Source of the DNA: Longimicrobium sp.
GTDB taxonomy: Bacteria > Gemmatimonadota > Gemmatimonadetes > Longimicrobiales > Longimicrobiaceae
NCBI GenBank assembly: GCA_036389795.1
Contig: DASVWD010000136.1
Location: 1 to 59,361 of the forward strand
DNA length: 59,361 nt
Direction: 5' to 3'
Within the stretch, counting starts at the first letter, position 1. Every line of letters begins with the position of its first letter. The position numbers and the translations under genes were made by a program. Shown piece by piece: positions 8,123 to 16,368 of the stretch. Under the pieces are notes generated by a model, which worked only from the letters and a program-made list of their open reading frames with translations, was not told the origin of the DNA and searched no databases.

Positions 8123-9421
8123 TCAGCCCAGCGTGTTCTGCTGCCGGAGCCAGTCGAACACCTTGTCCTCGGTGATCTCGGCCTCCAGCGCCTGCATCTG
8201 CCCGCGCTTCTCCAGCTCCAGCCACACGTCGCTCTCGGTGCGCCCCTGCGCCCGGGCGATCCGCTCCACGCGCTCGTCCACCTCGTCCTGCGTGGCGCGC
8301 AGCCCCTCGCGGTCGGCCAGGTGCTCGATCACCAGGATGCGCTTGAGCGCGGCCTCGGCCTGCGGGCGCATGATCTGGCGCAACTGCGAGATCCGTTCCG
8401 CCTGCTCGGGGGTGGGCTCCGGCCGCTTCCCGCCGCGGTCGGGGTCCAGGCCCATCATGAAGTCCAGGTAGCGCGCCACCATCGACTCGGGGACCTCGAT
8501 GGGGTTGGCCTCGACGATCTGCCCCACCAGGGCGTCGCGCACGGCCTGCTCGGCGCGGCGGCGGGCGTCGTCCTGCAGGTCGGCGCGCACGCGGGCCCTG
8601 AGCGCCTCCAGGGTGTCGAACTCGCCCAGCGACCGCGCGAGCTCGTCGTCGAGCGCGGGGAGCTCGCGGCGGCGCACCTCGTCCAGCCGGATGCGCATCT
8701 TCTGCGTCTGCCCGCGCAGCTCCTCCTCCACGTAGTCGTCGGGGAAGGTGACGTCGAACTCGCGCTCCTCGCCGGGGAGGAGCTGCATGATGGCGCGCTC
8801 GATCGGCTCGATGGCCTGCCCCTCGCCCAGCGCGAAGCGGTACGGCTGCGGCTCGGCGTCCTCCTGGTCGAGCGCGGTGATCTCCACCACCACCTCGTCG
8901 CCCTCCCCGGGGCTCGCGCCCTCGACGGGGTGCAGGGCGGCGCGCTCGGCGCGCAGCCGCTCCAGCACGGCGTCCACCTCGGCGTCGCCCACCTGCTCGG
9001 AGGGGCGGGGGACCACGAAGCCGCCGGTGCGCGCCAGGGAGAGCTGGGGCTGCACCTCGAACTCCACGTCGTAGTGCAGCTCGCCGCCCTGGCCGTGGTA
9101 GTGGAGGTTCTGCACCTCGCCCTGGTTGATCGGCTGCAGTCCCTGGCTGTCGAGCGCTTCCCGGTAGGTGTCCTGGATCACCTTCTCGACGGTCTGCTGC
9201 TCGATGGCCGCGCCGAACTGCTTCTCGACCAGCCCCTCGGGGATCTTCCCCTTGCGGAAGCCGGGCATGCGCACGTTGCGCGCGTACTGCGCGGCCACCG
9301 AGCGGCGGATCTTCTGCACGCGCTCGCCCGGGACCACGATGGAGAGGCGCCGGCTCGACGACGAGGGCTCGCTGACGGTGACGGTGAGGTCGGTGCCGCT
9401 GGTGGTGGTTTCCGCTGCCAT
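8123..9421 (-). CDS. tig: Trigger factor, ribosome-bound chaperone
   Basis: Trigger factor (432 residues) folds nascent chains at the ribosome exit tunnel. The N-terminal ribosome-binding domain carries the signature [13 protein letters not shown] at about 49-61. A central FKBP-like domain has [16 protein letters not shown], and a helical C-terminal arm follows. Start ATG 9421 is 28 codons inside the open frame; the extra upstream part overlaps the tRNA-Leu gene and is not coding. Two other neighbours on this strand, clpP and clpX, complete a folding/degradation cluster. Confidence 0.96.
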   Translation of the reverse strand: MAAETTTSGTDLTVTVSEPSSSSRRLSIVVPGERVQKIRRSVAAQYARNVRMPGFRKGKIPEGLVEKQFGAAIEQQTVEKVIQDTYREALDSQGLQPINQGEVQNLHYHGQGGELHYDVEFEVQPQLSLARTGGFVVPRPSEQVGDAEVDAVLERLRAERAALHPVEGASPGEGDEVVVEITALDQEDAEPQPYRFALGEGQAIEPIERAIMQLLPGEEREFDVTFPDDYVEEELRGQTQKMRIRLDEVRRRELPALDDELARSLGEFDTLEALRARVRADLQDDARRRAEQAVRDALVGQIVEANPIEVPESMVARYLDFMMGLDPDRGGKRPEPTPEQAERISQLRQIMRPQAEAALKRILVIEHLADREGLRATQDEVDERVERIARAQGRTESDVWLELEKRGQMQALEAEITEDKVFDWLRQQNTLG

Positions 9422-9466
9422 TCCGGATCTATCTCGCGCTTGCTTGCGGCCAGGAAGAACGGGGAG

Positions 9467-9547
9467 TGCGAAAGGGGGGACTCGAACCCCCACGGCCGGA
9501 GCCACCAGATCCTAAGTCTGGCGCGTCTACCATTCCGCCACTTTCGC
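9467..9547 (-). tRNA. tRNA-Leu (UAG)
   Basis: The acceptor stem GCGAAAG pairs with CTTTCGC. The T-arm GGGGGTTCGAGTCCCCC and an anticodon arm CCAGACTTAGGATCTGG give anticodon UAG. A variable arm with a GC stem (GTGGCTCCGGCCG) marks a class II tRNA. The discriminator base is A and no CCA is encoded. About 81 nt. Confidence 0.93.
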
Positions 9548-9997
9548 CCGAAACGAACCGCAAGATACAGCCGGGGCGACGGCGAGGTCAACCGAAAGGC
9601 ACGCCGGGTAACGAAAGGCGCGGCAACGCCCTCGCGCCGTCCACGGTGGATCCCCAGGCGTGCGTAGGCCGAGGGTGCGAAGTGCGAAGTGCTCCCCGGC
9701 GGACTCCGGCGCGGCGGCCGGGGGCCCTCTCCCTGGCGCCCGAGGCGCCTGTCCCTCCCCCAAAACAGCCTGGGGGAGGGACCTCGGCGCTTCGCGCGAC
9801 GAACCCGAGCGCGGGACGACGTGGGGTGCGCGGTTGAAGCCTCGCGGGGTTTGCGAGGCTTTCCGTGGTTCCAGCGGGTGTCTTCAGGCACTCGCGCCGA
9901 AACGGCGATCGCCGCGAGAGAAGCGTGGGCTCGCGGCGACCGGGTGTCCTGGGCCTCGCCGCGTACGGCCGCGCGGCACGGCGGACGGGGCCCGGGG
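9548..9997. other. Non-coding gap with stem-loop repeat
   Basis: No convincing gene is seen. Around 9753-9782 a palindrome of the form GTCCCTCCCCCA/TGGGGGAGGGAC is present. A stem-loop AAGCCTCGC...GCGAGGCTT at 9837-9861 recurs at 11586-11610. Both may be dispersed repeats. Confidence 0.5.
9836..9863. repeat. Stem-loop GAAGCCTCGCG repeat, copy 1
   Basis: A perfect nine-base stem (AAGCCTCGC/GCGAGGCTT) with a seven-base loop is followed by TTTC. Copy 2 is at 11586-11611, and both are preceded by GTTG. It could act as a terminator. Confidence 0.55.
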
Positions 9998-10240
9998 TCA
10001 GCCCACCTCGGCCGGGGCCATCACGCCCAGCACCCGCTCCATGGCCATGGTGTGGCTGCAGGTGCGGTGGGTGCGGAAGTAGCCGCAGTCGCAGTGCCAG
10101 TGGCCTTCGCGGAAGTCGACCTCGTGGTGACCGTTCTTCCCGTCGAACTCTACTTCGAGGCTGCGGAAGTGAATGCGCTCCGGCTCCGAGGCGTACTCCT
10201 TCGCCTTCTGGATCTTGTTGATCATCCCGGAATCGAGCAT
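9998..10240 (-). CDS. Small SWIM-type zinc-finger protein
   Basis: The product has 80 residues. The C-terminal part HCDCGYFRTHRTCSHTMAME fits the SWIM pattern CxC...CxH, which binds one zinc ion and occurs in DNA- or protein-binding proteins. Nothing else in the protein is recognisable. ATG 10240 has GGAGGGTGAA directly upstream. A second SWIM protein is encoded nearby at 11133 on the other strand; the two share little outside the motif. Confidence 0.75.
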   Translation of the reverse strand: MLDSGMINKIQKAKEYASEPERIHFRSLEVEFDGKNGHHEVDFREGHWHCDCGYFRTHRTCSHTMAMERVLGVMAPAEVG

Positions 10241-10714
10241 TTCACCCTCCTCGGTGGATGGAAAAACATGAACGCCCGCGCAGCCATCGAGCTACGGGGC
10301 GTTCCTCATGGAGCGGTGCAGGGAGCGGGCTCGCTGCAGAAGCCAGGGATTTTCATGACCCACCTCCTCTCCTCGCAGCGAACCGCGGGTGGCGCCGCTC
10401 TCACCGGCGCCGACGCGCGGGCGGCGCACGCCGTCCACGCTGTCTGACTGGTCCGAAGCGCAAGGTAATCGCTCCCCCACTCCGCCCGCAACACCCTCGT
10501 GAGCGGTCGCGACGGGCCCGCCGCCGCTCGCAAGATCCGTTCTCCGGCCCAATCCCGCGCCGCGCCTGGCTGTCGAGGAGCGGTGGCGGATTCGGCGCGC
10601 CGGAGAAAGGCCGCGGCGGAGGAAAAGCAAACGCATGTCGTTGCGGGAACGCCTCTTGCGGCCGGGGCACGGCGTCGGCGCAAGAGGGGAGAGACCGCAT
10701 ACGCTGGAGGGAGC
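10241..10714. other. Non-coding gap, no clear gene
   Basis: No convincing gene is present. On the minus strand a 16-codon frame (10308-10358, MKIPGFCSEPAPCTAP) follows GAGGAGAGGAGG, a strong ribosome site, but it is too short to accept without other evidence. Confidence 0.4.
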
Positions 10715-10939
10715 ATGGCGGACCTGAAGCAGACCACCCAGACCCCGGGCGGGGGGAGCACCGCGGCCGGCAGCGGGATGACGCCGAAGGGGGCGGAGGG
10801 CGACCACAACCACGGCGCGGAGTTCGGCGCCTCCGAGCCCGGCACGGCCGGCACGGACCGCGACTTGGACCGCTCGGGCACCTCGAAGAACCAGGGCCAC
10901 GGCCATCCGCGCGAGGAGCGCGGCGCGAGCCACGACTGA
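10715..10939 (+). CDS. Small hydrophilic Gly-rich protein
   Basis: The product has 74 residues with no hydrophobic core and is rich in Gly, Thr, Ser, Asp and His (MADLKQTTQTPGGGSTAAGS). It is probably disordered. ATG 10715 follows GGAGGGAGC. I recognise no family. Together with other charge-rich small proteins in 12600-16251 it could belong to stress-type proteins, but that is speculative. Confidence 0.6.
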   Translation: MADLKQTTQTPGGGSTAAGSGMTPKGAEGDHNHGAEFGASEPGTAGTDRDLDRSGTSKNQGHGHPREERGASHD

Positions 10940-11014
10940 GAGGTACGGAGTACGGAGTACGAAAGTACGGGCGTGACGAGCCGGCGCGTCCCGCCCGTAC
11001 TTTCGTGCTTTTCG
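10940..11014. repeat. Head-to-head AGTACGG heptamer arrays
   Basis: Units AGGTACGG/AGTACGG/AGTACGA at 10941-10971 are followed by the inverted CCCGTACTTTCGTGC at 10993-11008, so the whole can fold into a hairpin. It sits just after the stop codon of the gene ending at 10939. Confidence 0.75.
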
Positions 11015-11132
11015 TCCATCGCCCGTGCACGCCGTGCGAGTTCATTTCTGCCGAAGATTTTCCGAAACCGGGAGATCCGACGGGGGTATCATCCCGCGGT
11101 GGTTCGTCATGATTTCTCCCGGAGGGAAAACG

Positions 11133-11471
11133 ATGCGGCCGATGATCGACATGGGGGCGGCGGGCGGCGTGGACCCCGGGCGGCTGGAGCGCGGGGTGGG
11201 GCTCCAGACGCTGCGGGTGGGGCCGGGGCAGTACCAGGTGACGGGCGGGCGCGAGGTGCACTGGGTGGACCTGCGCTCGCCCTGGAACCCGCGCTGCGAC
11301 TGCGGCGACCACCTCTGGCGCGAGCGCGTCTGCAAGCACATCCTGGCCGCCCTGCTGCGCGAGGGAGACCCGCAGGTGATCGCCGCCGTGGGCGCGCTGG
11401 TGCGCGAGCTGCGCGCCCGGGCCACCCCGCCGCCCCGCCTCGGGCGCCGCCTGTATCCGATCGGCTCCTGA
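11133..11471 (+). CDS. SWIM-type zinc-finger protein
   Basis: The product has 112 residues. RCDCGDHLWRERVCKHILAA fits the SWIM pattern CxC...CxH. The upstream part has a beta-strand-like PGQYQVTGGREVHWVDL, so the layout resembles SWIM domains in which a short beta sheet precedes the zinc site. ATG 11133 lies six bases after GGAGGG; earlier in-frame codons lack such a site. The partner or nucleic-acid target is unknown. Confidence 0.78.
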   Translation: MRPMIDMGAAGGVDPGRLERGVGLQTLRVGPGQYQVTGGREVHWVDLRSPWNPRCDCGDHLWRERVCKHILAALLREGDPQVIAAVGALVRELRARATPPPRLGRRLYPIGS

Positions 11472-11585
11472 CGCGGCCCGGGGACAATTCGCAGCAGGAC
11501 AGCGCGTCACGCCGCCGGGCTCCTCCGTATCCTTTGAGCGCCGCCATCGGCGCTCGTCCCAGAGCCGCACGATCCAGAGCAGTTG

Positions 11586-11611
11586 AAGCCTCGCGCGGTT
11601 CGCGAGGCTTT
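11586..11611. repeat. Stem-loop GAAGCCTCGCG repeat, copy 2
   Basis: A ten-base stem AAGCCTCGCG/CGCGAGGCTT with a five-base loop, the second copy of the element at 9836. It lies just downstream of the endonuclease III gene (minus strand) and may end its transcript. Confidence 0.55.
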
Positions 11612-11663
11612 CTGCCGTCGTTGCCGCGGCTTCAGCCGCCCGGACCGGGGGTCGCCGCGCCGC

Positions 11664-12329
11664 TCACCGGTGCTCGGTCACGCCGACCTGGCGGCAGAAT
11701 TCGAGGACGGGGCAGGTGGAGCACTTCGGCGCGCGGCCGGTGCAGACGTGCTTGCCGAAGGGGACCAGCAGCTCGTTGATGGTCACCCAGTAGCGCTTCG
11801 GGAGCACCTCGCCGAGCGCGGCCATGGTCGCCTCCGGGGTGGAGGCGCGCACGTAGCCCCAGCGGTTGGTCACCCGGTGCACGTGCACGTCCACGCCGAT
11901 CCGCGGCTCGCCGCAGGCGATCCCCATCACCAGGCTGGTGCACTTGGGGCCCACGCCGTGGAAGCCGAGCATCACCTCCTCGCTGCACGGCAGCTCCCCG
12001 CCGTGCCCGGCGACGCACGCGCGGGCGATCTCCAGGATCTGCCGCGCCTTGGCCTCGTGGAAGGCGCAGGTGGCGATCAGCGCGTCCAGCTCCTCCAGCC
12101 CCAGCGCGGCGACCTGGGCCGGCGTGCGCGCCCGCGCGAAGAGCCGCCGCGCCGTGGGCAGCGTCACCTCGTCGCGCGTGCGGACGGAGATCAGGCAGGC
12201 GGCGAGCTGCTCGAACGCGCCGCCGAACCCCTCGTCGCGCAGCTCGAACAGTGCCGCCCTGGGGAACGGCCGCACCGCCGCCCGGATGCGGCGCATCACC
12301 TCGTCGACGTCGAACGGGAGCTTCGGCAC
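11664..12329 (-). CDS. nth: Endonuclease III-family DNA glycosylase
   Basis: This base excision repair glycosylase/AP lyase has 221 residues. The helix-hairpin-helix FHGVGPKCTSLVMG contains the catalytic-type lysine, and VDVHVHRVTNR holds the catalytic-type aspartate. The C-terminal iron-sulfur site has Cys-x6-Cys-x2-Cys-x5-Cys (CTGRAPKCSTCPVLEFC). The GTG start at 12329 gives a length close to the E. coli enzyme. An ATG at 12413 would add a low-complexity Arg/Pro segment and is less likely. A MutY-like role is not favoured because the C-terminal domain is missing. Confidence 0.88.
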   Translation of the reverse strand: MPKLPFDVDEVMRRIRAAVRPFPRAALFELRDEGFGGAFEQLAACLISVRTRDEVTLPTARRLFARARTPAQVAALGLEELDALIATCAFHEAKARQILEIARACVAGHGGELPCSEEVMLGFHGVGPKCTSLVMGIACGEPRIGVDVHVHRVTNRWGYVRASTPEATMAALGEVLPKRYWVTINELLVPFGKHVCTGRAPKCSTCPVLEFCRQVGVTEHR

Positions 12330-12423
12330 GGGGCGCGGACCTCGGCGGCGGAACGCGGGTGATCGGGGAGATGAAGGACGAGCCCGCCGGGACCATCGCG
12401 CGTCCCACCCCACGAGACGGGGC

Positions 12424-12470
12424 GAGTAGATCCCTCGGGTCGCTACCGCGCCCCTCGGGATGACACCGTC
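12424..12470. repeat. Fragment of CCTCAGGATGACA-type repeat
   Basis: GAGTAGATCCCTCGGGTCGC and CCCTCGGGATGACACC match parts of the element at 166-312. Downstream, AGTGTACAGAGGATACACT (12530-12548) forms a 6+6 inverted repeat that could be a small operator or hairpin. No gene is seen in 12330-12599. Confidence 0.5.
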
Positions 12471-12599
12471 TGGCGCGACGACTCACCTCCGCGGGAGCGG
12501 GCGGAGCGGACCCGCAGAAAGTGTACAGAGGATACACTGCGGGGGCGCCGGGCGATTCGCAAGCCCCGGCGCCCCCGCAGCCGTGGAGAGCGGCGTCCG

Positions 12600-12920
12600 T
12601 CAGTCCGTGCGCGTGCCGCCGACGGCCGGGTCGCCCTTCCCCTCCCCGCCGCGCTCCTTGATGATCCCCATGGGGGTGTCGGGGCGCTGGTCGCTGGCGG
12701 TGTTCGGCTCGCGCTGCCGGTCTTCGGACACGCCGGCCACCTTCTGGCCGAAGCCGCCGGGGCGCTTGCCGGGGTCGTCCTCCAGCCCGGGGGCGGAGAA
12801 GTCGGGGCCGCCGTCGGGGGCGTCCTGGAAGCCGGCCTCCGCGAACGCCTCCTCGCCGAGCGGGTCCTCGTTCTCGATCTCGTCCCGGTCGAAGCCCGGG
12901 TCCTGCCTGCGCTTGGTCAT
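12600..12920 (-). CDS. Acidic hydrophilic protein, function unknown
   Basis: The product has 106 residues. It is highly charged and Gly/Asp/Glu-rich with no hydrophobic segment (starts MTKRRQDPGFDRDEIENEDP), and probably mostly disordered. The start ATG 12920 is preceded by CAGGAGGCGTG, a good ribosome site. It lies directly downstream of the Gly/Arg/Tyr-rich protein gene on the same strand with a 26-bp gap, so both may be on one transcript. Confidence 0.65.
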   Translation of the reverse strand: MTKRRQDPGFDRDEIENEDPLGEEAFAEAGFQDAPDGGPDFSAPGLEDDPGKRPGGFGQKVAGVSEDRQREPNTASDQRPDTPMGIIKERGGEGKGDPAVGGTRTD

Positions 12921-12946
12921 CACGCCTCCTGTCCGGGGTTCCTCGG

Positions 12947-13423
12947 TCAGTACCGCAGCCCGCGCCGCGGCTGGATGGTGTACTCGACGTCGTAGCCGTG
13001 GCGCTCGGCCCAGCGCCGGAGCGCCCGGTCGCCGCCGCGGCCGTACGTGGGGCTCTCGCGCGGCGGCACGCGCCGGGCCTCGTAGTCGTAGCCGCGGTCG
13101 TAGCCGCGCGCCGGCCCGGGGGGCACCCAGCCCACGCCCGCCCCCCAGCCGGCCCACCCCAGCACGGGGTCGAAGCCCAGCGGCGCCATGGCGAACGGCA
13201 TCCACCCGGTGGCGTCGTACGGCGGGAGCCCGGCCCCGTACCCGGCGTCGTAGCCGCGGAGGTGCCGGTCGTACCCGCGGCTTCGGGGGCGGTCATAGCC
13301 GCGGCGGTACCCCCGGTCGTAGCCGCGCCACCCGCCGCCGTACTCGCGTCCGTACCCGCCCGCGCGCCAGCCCCGGCCGTGGCCCGGCGGGTAGTCGCGC
13401 CCGTATCTGCCGGATCCTCGCAT
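12947..13423 (-). CDS. Gly/Arg/Tyr-rich repeat protein
   Basis: The product has 158 residues. The first half is built of imperfect repeats such as RGYDRGYRRGYDR, and a central stretch is hydrophobic and aromatic (WMPFAMAPLGFDPVLGWAGW). The C-terminus is RRWAERHGYDVEYTIQPRR. Composition is like RGG/YG-rich low-complexity proteins that bind RNA or phase-separate, but no family assignment is possible. ATG 13423 follows CAGGAGGCGAAG. Confidence 0.65.
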   Translation of the reverse strand: MRGSGRYGRDYPPGHGRGWRAGGYGREYGGGWRGYDRGYRRGYDRPRSRGYDRHLRGYDAGYGAGLPPYDATGWMPFAMAPLGFDPVLGWAGWGAGVGWVPPGPARGYDRGYDYEARRVPPRESPTYGRGGDRALRRWAERHGYDVEYTIQPRRGLRY

Positions 13424-13549
13424 CTTCGCCTCCTGTCGGGCGTTGCGGCAGCGGGAGGCGTATCCGCAAGGAGCGTGCGTGCCACCCCCGCGGAACGGCG
13501 ATTGCACCCCCGCCCGCCGAAGCCGTCAGTCCCGGAGGTGGGGTGCCCG

Positions 13550-13822
13550 ATGAGCGTGCTGCTGGTGTGCCTGATCGCGCTGTTCGCCCTCGCCGTGGCC
13601 CTCCCCTGGGCCGCGGCGCACTACCTGTCGAGGCTCCCGTACGCCCCCGAGTGCCCGCTCTGCCGGGCCGTCACCGTCGACCCCGGGCGCACCGGGGTGC
13701 TCGACCGCGTCTGCGCCGTGGCCGCCACCACGCCGGTGCGGCGGTGCGCGCGCTGCGGCTGGGCCGGGCGCATGCGCTGGCGGCTGGCGGCCGAGCGCGT
13801 GCGGCGCCACACGCGCGACTGA
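13550..13822 (+). CDS. Small membrane protein with zinc-ribbon-like cysteines
   Basis: The product has 90 residues. An N-terminal transmembrane helix (VLLVCLIALFALAVALPWAA) is followed by a soluble part. Two CxxC pairs (CPLC near 36 and CARC near 68) are spaced as in a zinc ribbon. ATG 13550 has GGAGGTGGGG upstream. Function unknown. Confidence 0.7.
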   Translation: MSVLLVCLIALFALAVALPWAAAHYLSRLPYAPECPLCRAVTVDPGRTGVLDRVCAVAATTPVRRCARCGWAGRMRWRLAAERVRRHTRD

Positions 13823-14029
13823 GCCTTCCCCGCGTAGCAGCTTTCCACGACCCGGACGGGTCCGTAAGCCACCGTCCGCCCGGTCTTCCGCCTAAGCCGT
13901 TCCCCCGTTTGAGCTTTTCAAAAGCGGGCCCGGAGCGCGTCCGTCGCTGGTTGCGGGCGCACGGGGGGCCGTCTATGTTCAGCCGTCGTGCCGACCCAGT
14001 CCGTGCAGCCGAACCCCGCAAGAAGGTTG

Positions 14030-14542
14030 ATGACCAGGAACGCCGCCACTCCCGGTGCCGCGCAGGCTTTCGTGGAACAGCGCCGGGCGCGGATGTGCCG
14101 CCTGCTCGGCCGCGTCCCCGAGCGCGTGGGCAACGGCTCGGCGCCCCTGCCGCCGGAGCGGCTGGGGTACCTGCGGCGCGAGGCCGAGGACCTGTACTGG
14201 AACGAGCTGGTCTGGGAGGAGCTGACCGACGAGGAGGCGGTGGCCGGCGGGCACCTGACGGAGATGGTGTTCCCCGGGTTCCTGGCCTTCGTGGACGGGC
14301 TGCTGGTGGAGCCGCCGGGCACCGACTCGCAGCGGCCGTGCTGCCCGCACCCCGACGCGGTGGAGGAGATCCTCACCTTCCTGGGCGAGCGCTACGCCGA
14401 GGCCACCCTCGACCTGGAGTCCGGCATCGACTCGCAGAAGGTGGTGTGGGCGCGGCTGATGACGCGCCACCTGGTGGACCTGGTGCTCGCCCGCCTGTAC
14501 CGCCTGGACCGCGCCGAGCAGGAGATGCTGGAGCGGGACTGA
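14030..14542 (+). CDS. Conserved-looking protein of unknown function
   Basis: The product has 170 residues and is largely helical and acidic. PGFLAFVDGLLVEPP and CCPHPDAVEEILTFLGERYAEATLDL suggest a folded domain rather than disordered sequence. ATG 14030 (MTRNAATPG) is preferred; a GTG at 13988 would add 14 residues. No family is recognised. It is followed by a palindromic repeat array. Confidence 0.6.
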   Translation: MTRNAATPGAAQAFVEQRRARMCRLLGRVPERVGNGSAPLPPERLGYLRREAEDLYWNELVWEELTDEEAVAGGHLTEMVFPGFLAFVDGLLVEPPGTDSQRPCCPHPDAVEEILTFLGERYAEATLDLESGIDSQKVVWARLMTRHLVDLVLARLYRLDRAEQEMLERD

Positions 14543-14546
14543 ACTG

Positions 14547-14701
14547 CAGGGGACAGGGGACAGGATACAGGGGACAGCCGGCGGGCTCCGCGGCTGTCCC
14601 CTGTCAGTTTCGCACTTCGCACTTTCGCACTCACGCACTCACGCACTCACGCACTCCGCAGTTGCAGGCTGTCCCCTGTCCCCTGTACCCTATCCCCTAC
14701 C
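14547..14701. repeat. Palindromic GGGGACA and TCGCACT arrays up to GDPD start
   Basis: GGGGACA units (14550-14578) face inverted CTGTCCC units at 14594-14601. The TCGCACT/CACGCACT array follows at 14611-14656. CTGTCCC, CTGTCCC, CTGTACC, CTATCCC and CTACC then run directly into the ATG at 14702, so no Shine-Dalgarno site precedes that gene. Confidence 0.85.
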
Positions 14702-15574
14702 ATGCCCTCCCATCGCCCCGGCCACCGCTACCTGGCGGGCGCGCCGCTCCTGATCGCCCACCGCGGCGGCTCCGCGCTGGCGCCGGAGAACACGCTCTTC
14801 GCCTTCCGCCAGGCGCTCGACTGGTGGCGCGCCGACCTGCTGGAGACCGACGTGCAGCCCACGCGCGACGGCGACGCGCTGGTGATCCACGACCCCACCG
14901 TCGACCGCACCACCGACGGCGCCGGGCGCGTCGCCGACTTCACCACGGCCGAGCTGAAGCGGCTGGACGCGGGCTTCCGCTTCACCCCCGACGGCGGCGC
15001 CACCTTCCCCTTCCGCGGCCGCGGCGTGCGGTTCTCCACCCTGCGCGAGGTGCTGGAGGCGCTCCCCGGGGCGCGGGTGAACGTGGAGATCAAGGACGCC
15101 CGCGCCCAGCAGGCCGTGTGGGACACCGTCCACGAGCTGCGCGCCGTGCACCGCGTGCTGATCGCCGCGGGAGACCGGAGGAACCGCGCGCGCTTCGGAC
15201 GCTACGCGGGGCCCACCAGCGCGTCGGCGCAGGAGGCGTACGCCTTCTACGCGCTCCACCTCTGCCGCGTGGCCCGCTTCTGGAGGCCGCCGGTGGACGC
15301 CTTCCAGATGCCCGAGCGGCACGGCGGCCGCCAGGTGCTCACCCCCCGCATGGTGGGCGAGCTGCACGCGCGCAACGTGGCCGTGCACGTGTGGACGATC
15401 GACGAAGCCGACGACATGCGGCGCCTGCTGGAGTGGGGGGTCGACGGCCTGGTCACCGACCGCCCCGACCGCCTGGGGCGGCTCCTCCACGAGCTGCACG
15501 GCCGCCCCCTGCCGCCGGGGCCGGCGGAGGGGGAAGCGGAGCCCTGGCTGGAACGGTTGTTGCGCGCCGGCTGA
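14702..15574 (+). CDS. Glycerophosphodiester phosphodiesterase
   Basis: This 290-residue GDPD-family TIM-barrel enzyme hydrolyses glycerophosphodiesters to glycerol-3-phosphate and an alcohol. The metal and catalytic motifs are clear: IAHRGGSALAPENT near 18-31, ETDVQPTRDGDALVIHD with the Glu-x-Asp metal pair and catalytic His, NVEIKD in the middle, and VHVWTIDEADDMRRLLEWGV plus GLVTDRPD at the end. No signal peptide is seen, so it is probably cytoplasmic. The start ATG 14702 is preceded by heptamer repeats only. Confidence 0.93.
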   Translation: MPSHRPGHRYLAGAPLLIAHRGGSALAPENTLFAFRQALDWWRADLLETDVQPTRDGDALVIHDPTVDRTTDGAGRVADFTTAELKRLDAGFRFTPDGGATFPFRGRGVRFSTLREVLEALPGARVNVEIKDARAQQAVWDTVHELRAVHRVLIAAGDRRNRARFGRYAGPTSASAQEAYAFYALHLCRVARFWRPPVDAFQMPERHGGRQVLTPRMVGELHARNVAVHVWTIDEADDMRRLLEWGVDGLVTDRPDRLGRLLHELHGRPLPPGPAEGEAEPWLERLLRAG

Positions 15575-15651
15575 GGCCGCCCGGCGCCGGGGACCAGTCC
15601 CGGCGCGCGGGCGCGTCCGCACGCCTTCCACCGCACGCCAGGAGCCTGACG

Positions 15652-16251
15652 ATGGCGCGCTACGACCACGCCTACCGCTACCCCCCCGGCGGGCGCGGCC
15701 CCGGCCCGCGGGACGACCCGGGCCGCGAGGCCGCCGCGCGCGAGGCCTACACCCCCGGCGGCTTCGGGCCCGAGTGGCTGCGGCGCGCCGGCGGCAGCCC
15801 GTACGACGGCGACTTCCGCCCGCACGGCGGCCGCGGCGGCGGCGCCGAGTTCGAGGGCGGCCGCGGCGTGGGCGCGCCCTGGAGCGAGGAGGAGGGCACC
15901 GTCTACGGCCCCGCGCGCTACGGCCTGGGCCCCTACTACCGCCGCCTGCAGCAGCGCCGCCGCCCCGACGACGAGCTGAAGCAGGAGGTGGAGGAGGCGC
16001 TCTTCTTCGACACCTGGGTCGACGCCGAGTCCATCACCGTCGAGGTGCGCGACGGGATCGTGACCCTGCGCGGCGAGCTCCCCGACCACGAGGAGGTGCG
16101 CTACGCCACCGACGACGCGTGGGACGTGGACGGCGTGCGCGGCGTGCGCTCCGAGCTGCGCGTCGACTCCTCGAAGCGCAAGCCGCTGGACTGGGTCGGC
16201 GGCAAGCGCGAGAGCCAGGGCCGCGAGGGACACGGCGCAGGGAACGGGTAG
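15652..16251 (+). CDS. BON-domain protein with Gly/Arg-rich N-terminus
   Basis: The product has 199 residues. The first ~105 are low-complexity and rich in Gly, Arg, Pro and Tyr. The region of about 110-175 (DDELKQEVEEALFFDTWVDA, then ITVEVRDGIVTLRGELPDHE) is a BON domain, a fold linked to phospholipid binding in periplasmic and stress proteins. No signal peptide is seen, so location is unclear. ATG 15652 has CCAGGAGCCTGACG upstream. It ends just before a strong bidirectional hairpin. Confidence 0.8.
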   Translation: MARYDHAYRYPPGGRGPGPRDDPGREAAAREAYTPGGFGPEWLRRAGGSPYDGDFRPHGGRGGGAEFEGGRGVGAPWSEEEGTVYGPARYGLGPYYRRLQQRRRPDDELKQEVEEALFFDTWVDAESITVEVRDGIVTLRGELPDHEEVRYATDDAWDVDGVRGVRSELRVDSSKRKPLDWVGGKRESQGREGHGAGNG

Positions 16252-16297
16252 GGATCGCGCCCGGGATCAGGGCGGTAGAACACGTCCCGGGCTGAAC

Positions 16298-16331
16298 AAG
16301 GGGGGCGCCGGATCGCACCGGCGCCCCCCTT
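16298..16331. terminator. Bidirectional intrinsic terminator
   Basis: AAGGGGGGCGCCGG at 16298-16311 pairs with CCGGCGCCCCCCTT at 16318-16331. It stands 46 bp after the BON-protein stop (plus strand) and 38 bp after the stop of the 58-residue minus-strand frame, serving both convergent genes. Confidence 0.7.
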
Positions 16332-16368
16332 GGCACTCCCCGACAAAAGTCCCCGTCGAACCAATCCG

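Noticed and set aside
10308-10358. 16-codon frame MKIPGFCSEPAPCTAP with strong ribosome site
   Set aside because: Too short to support from one sequence, although GAGGAGAGGAGG upstream is notable.
11472-11663. Small genes in the gap before endonuclease III
   Set aside because: Only repeat stem-loops and no frame with a ribosome site.
12530-12548. Operator-like palindrome AGTGTA/TACACT
   Set aside because: A single short inverted repeat far from any start codon; no regulator can be linked to it.
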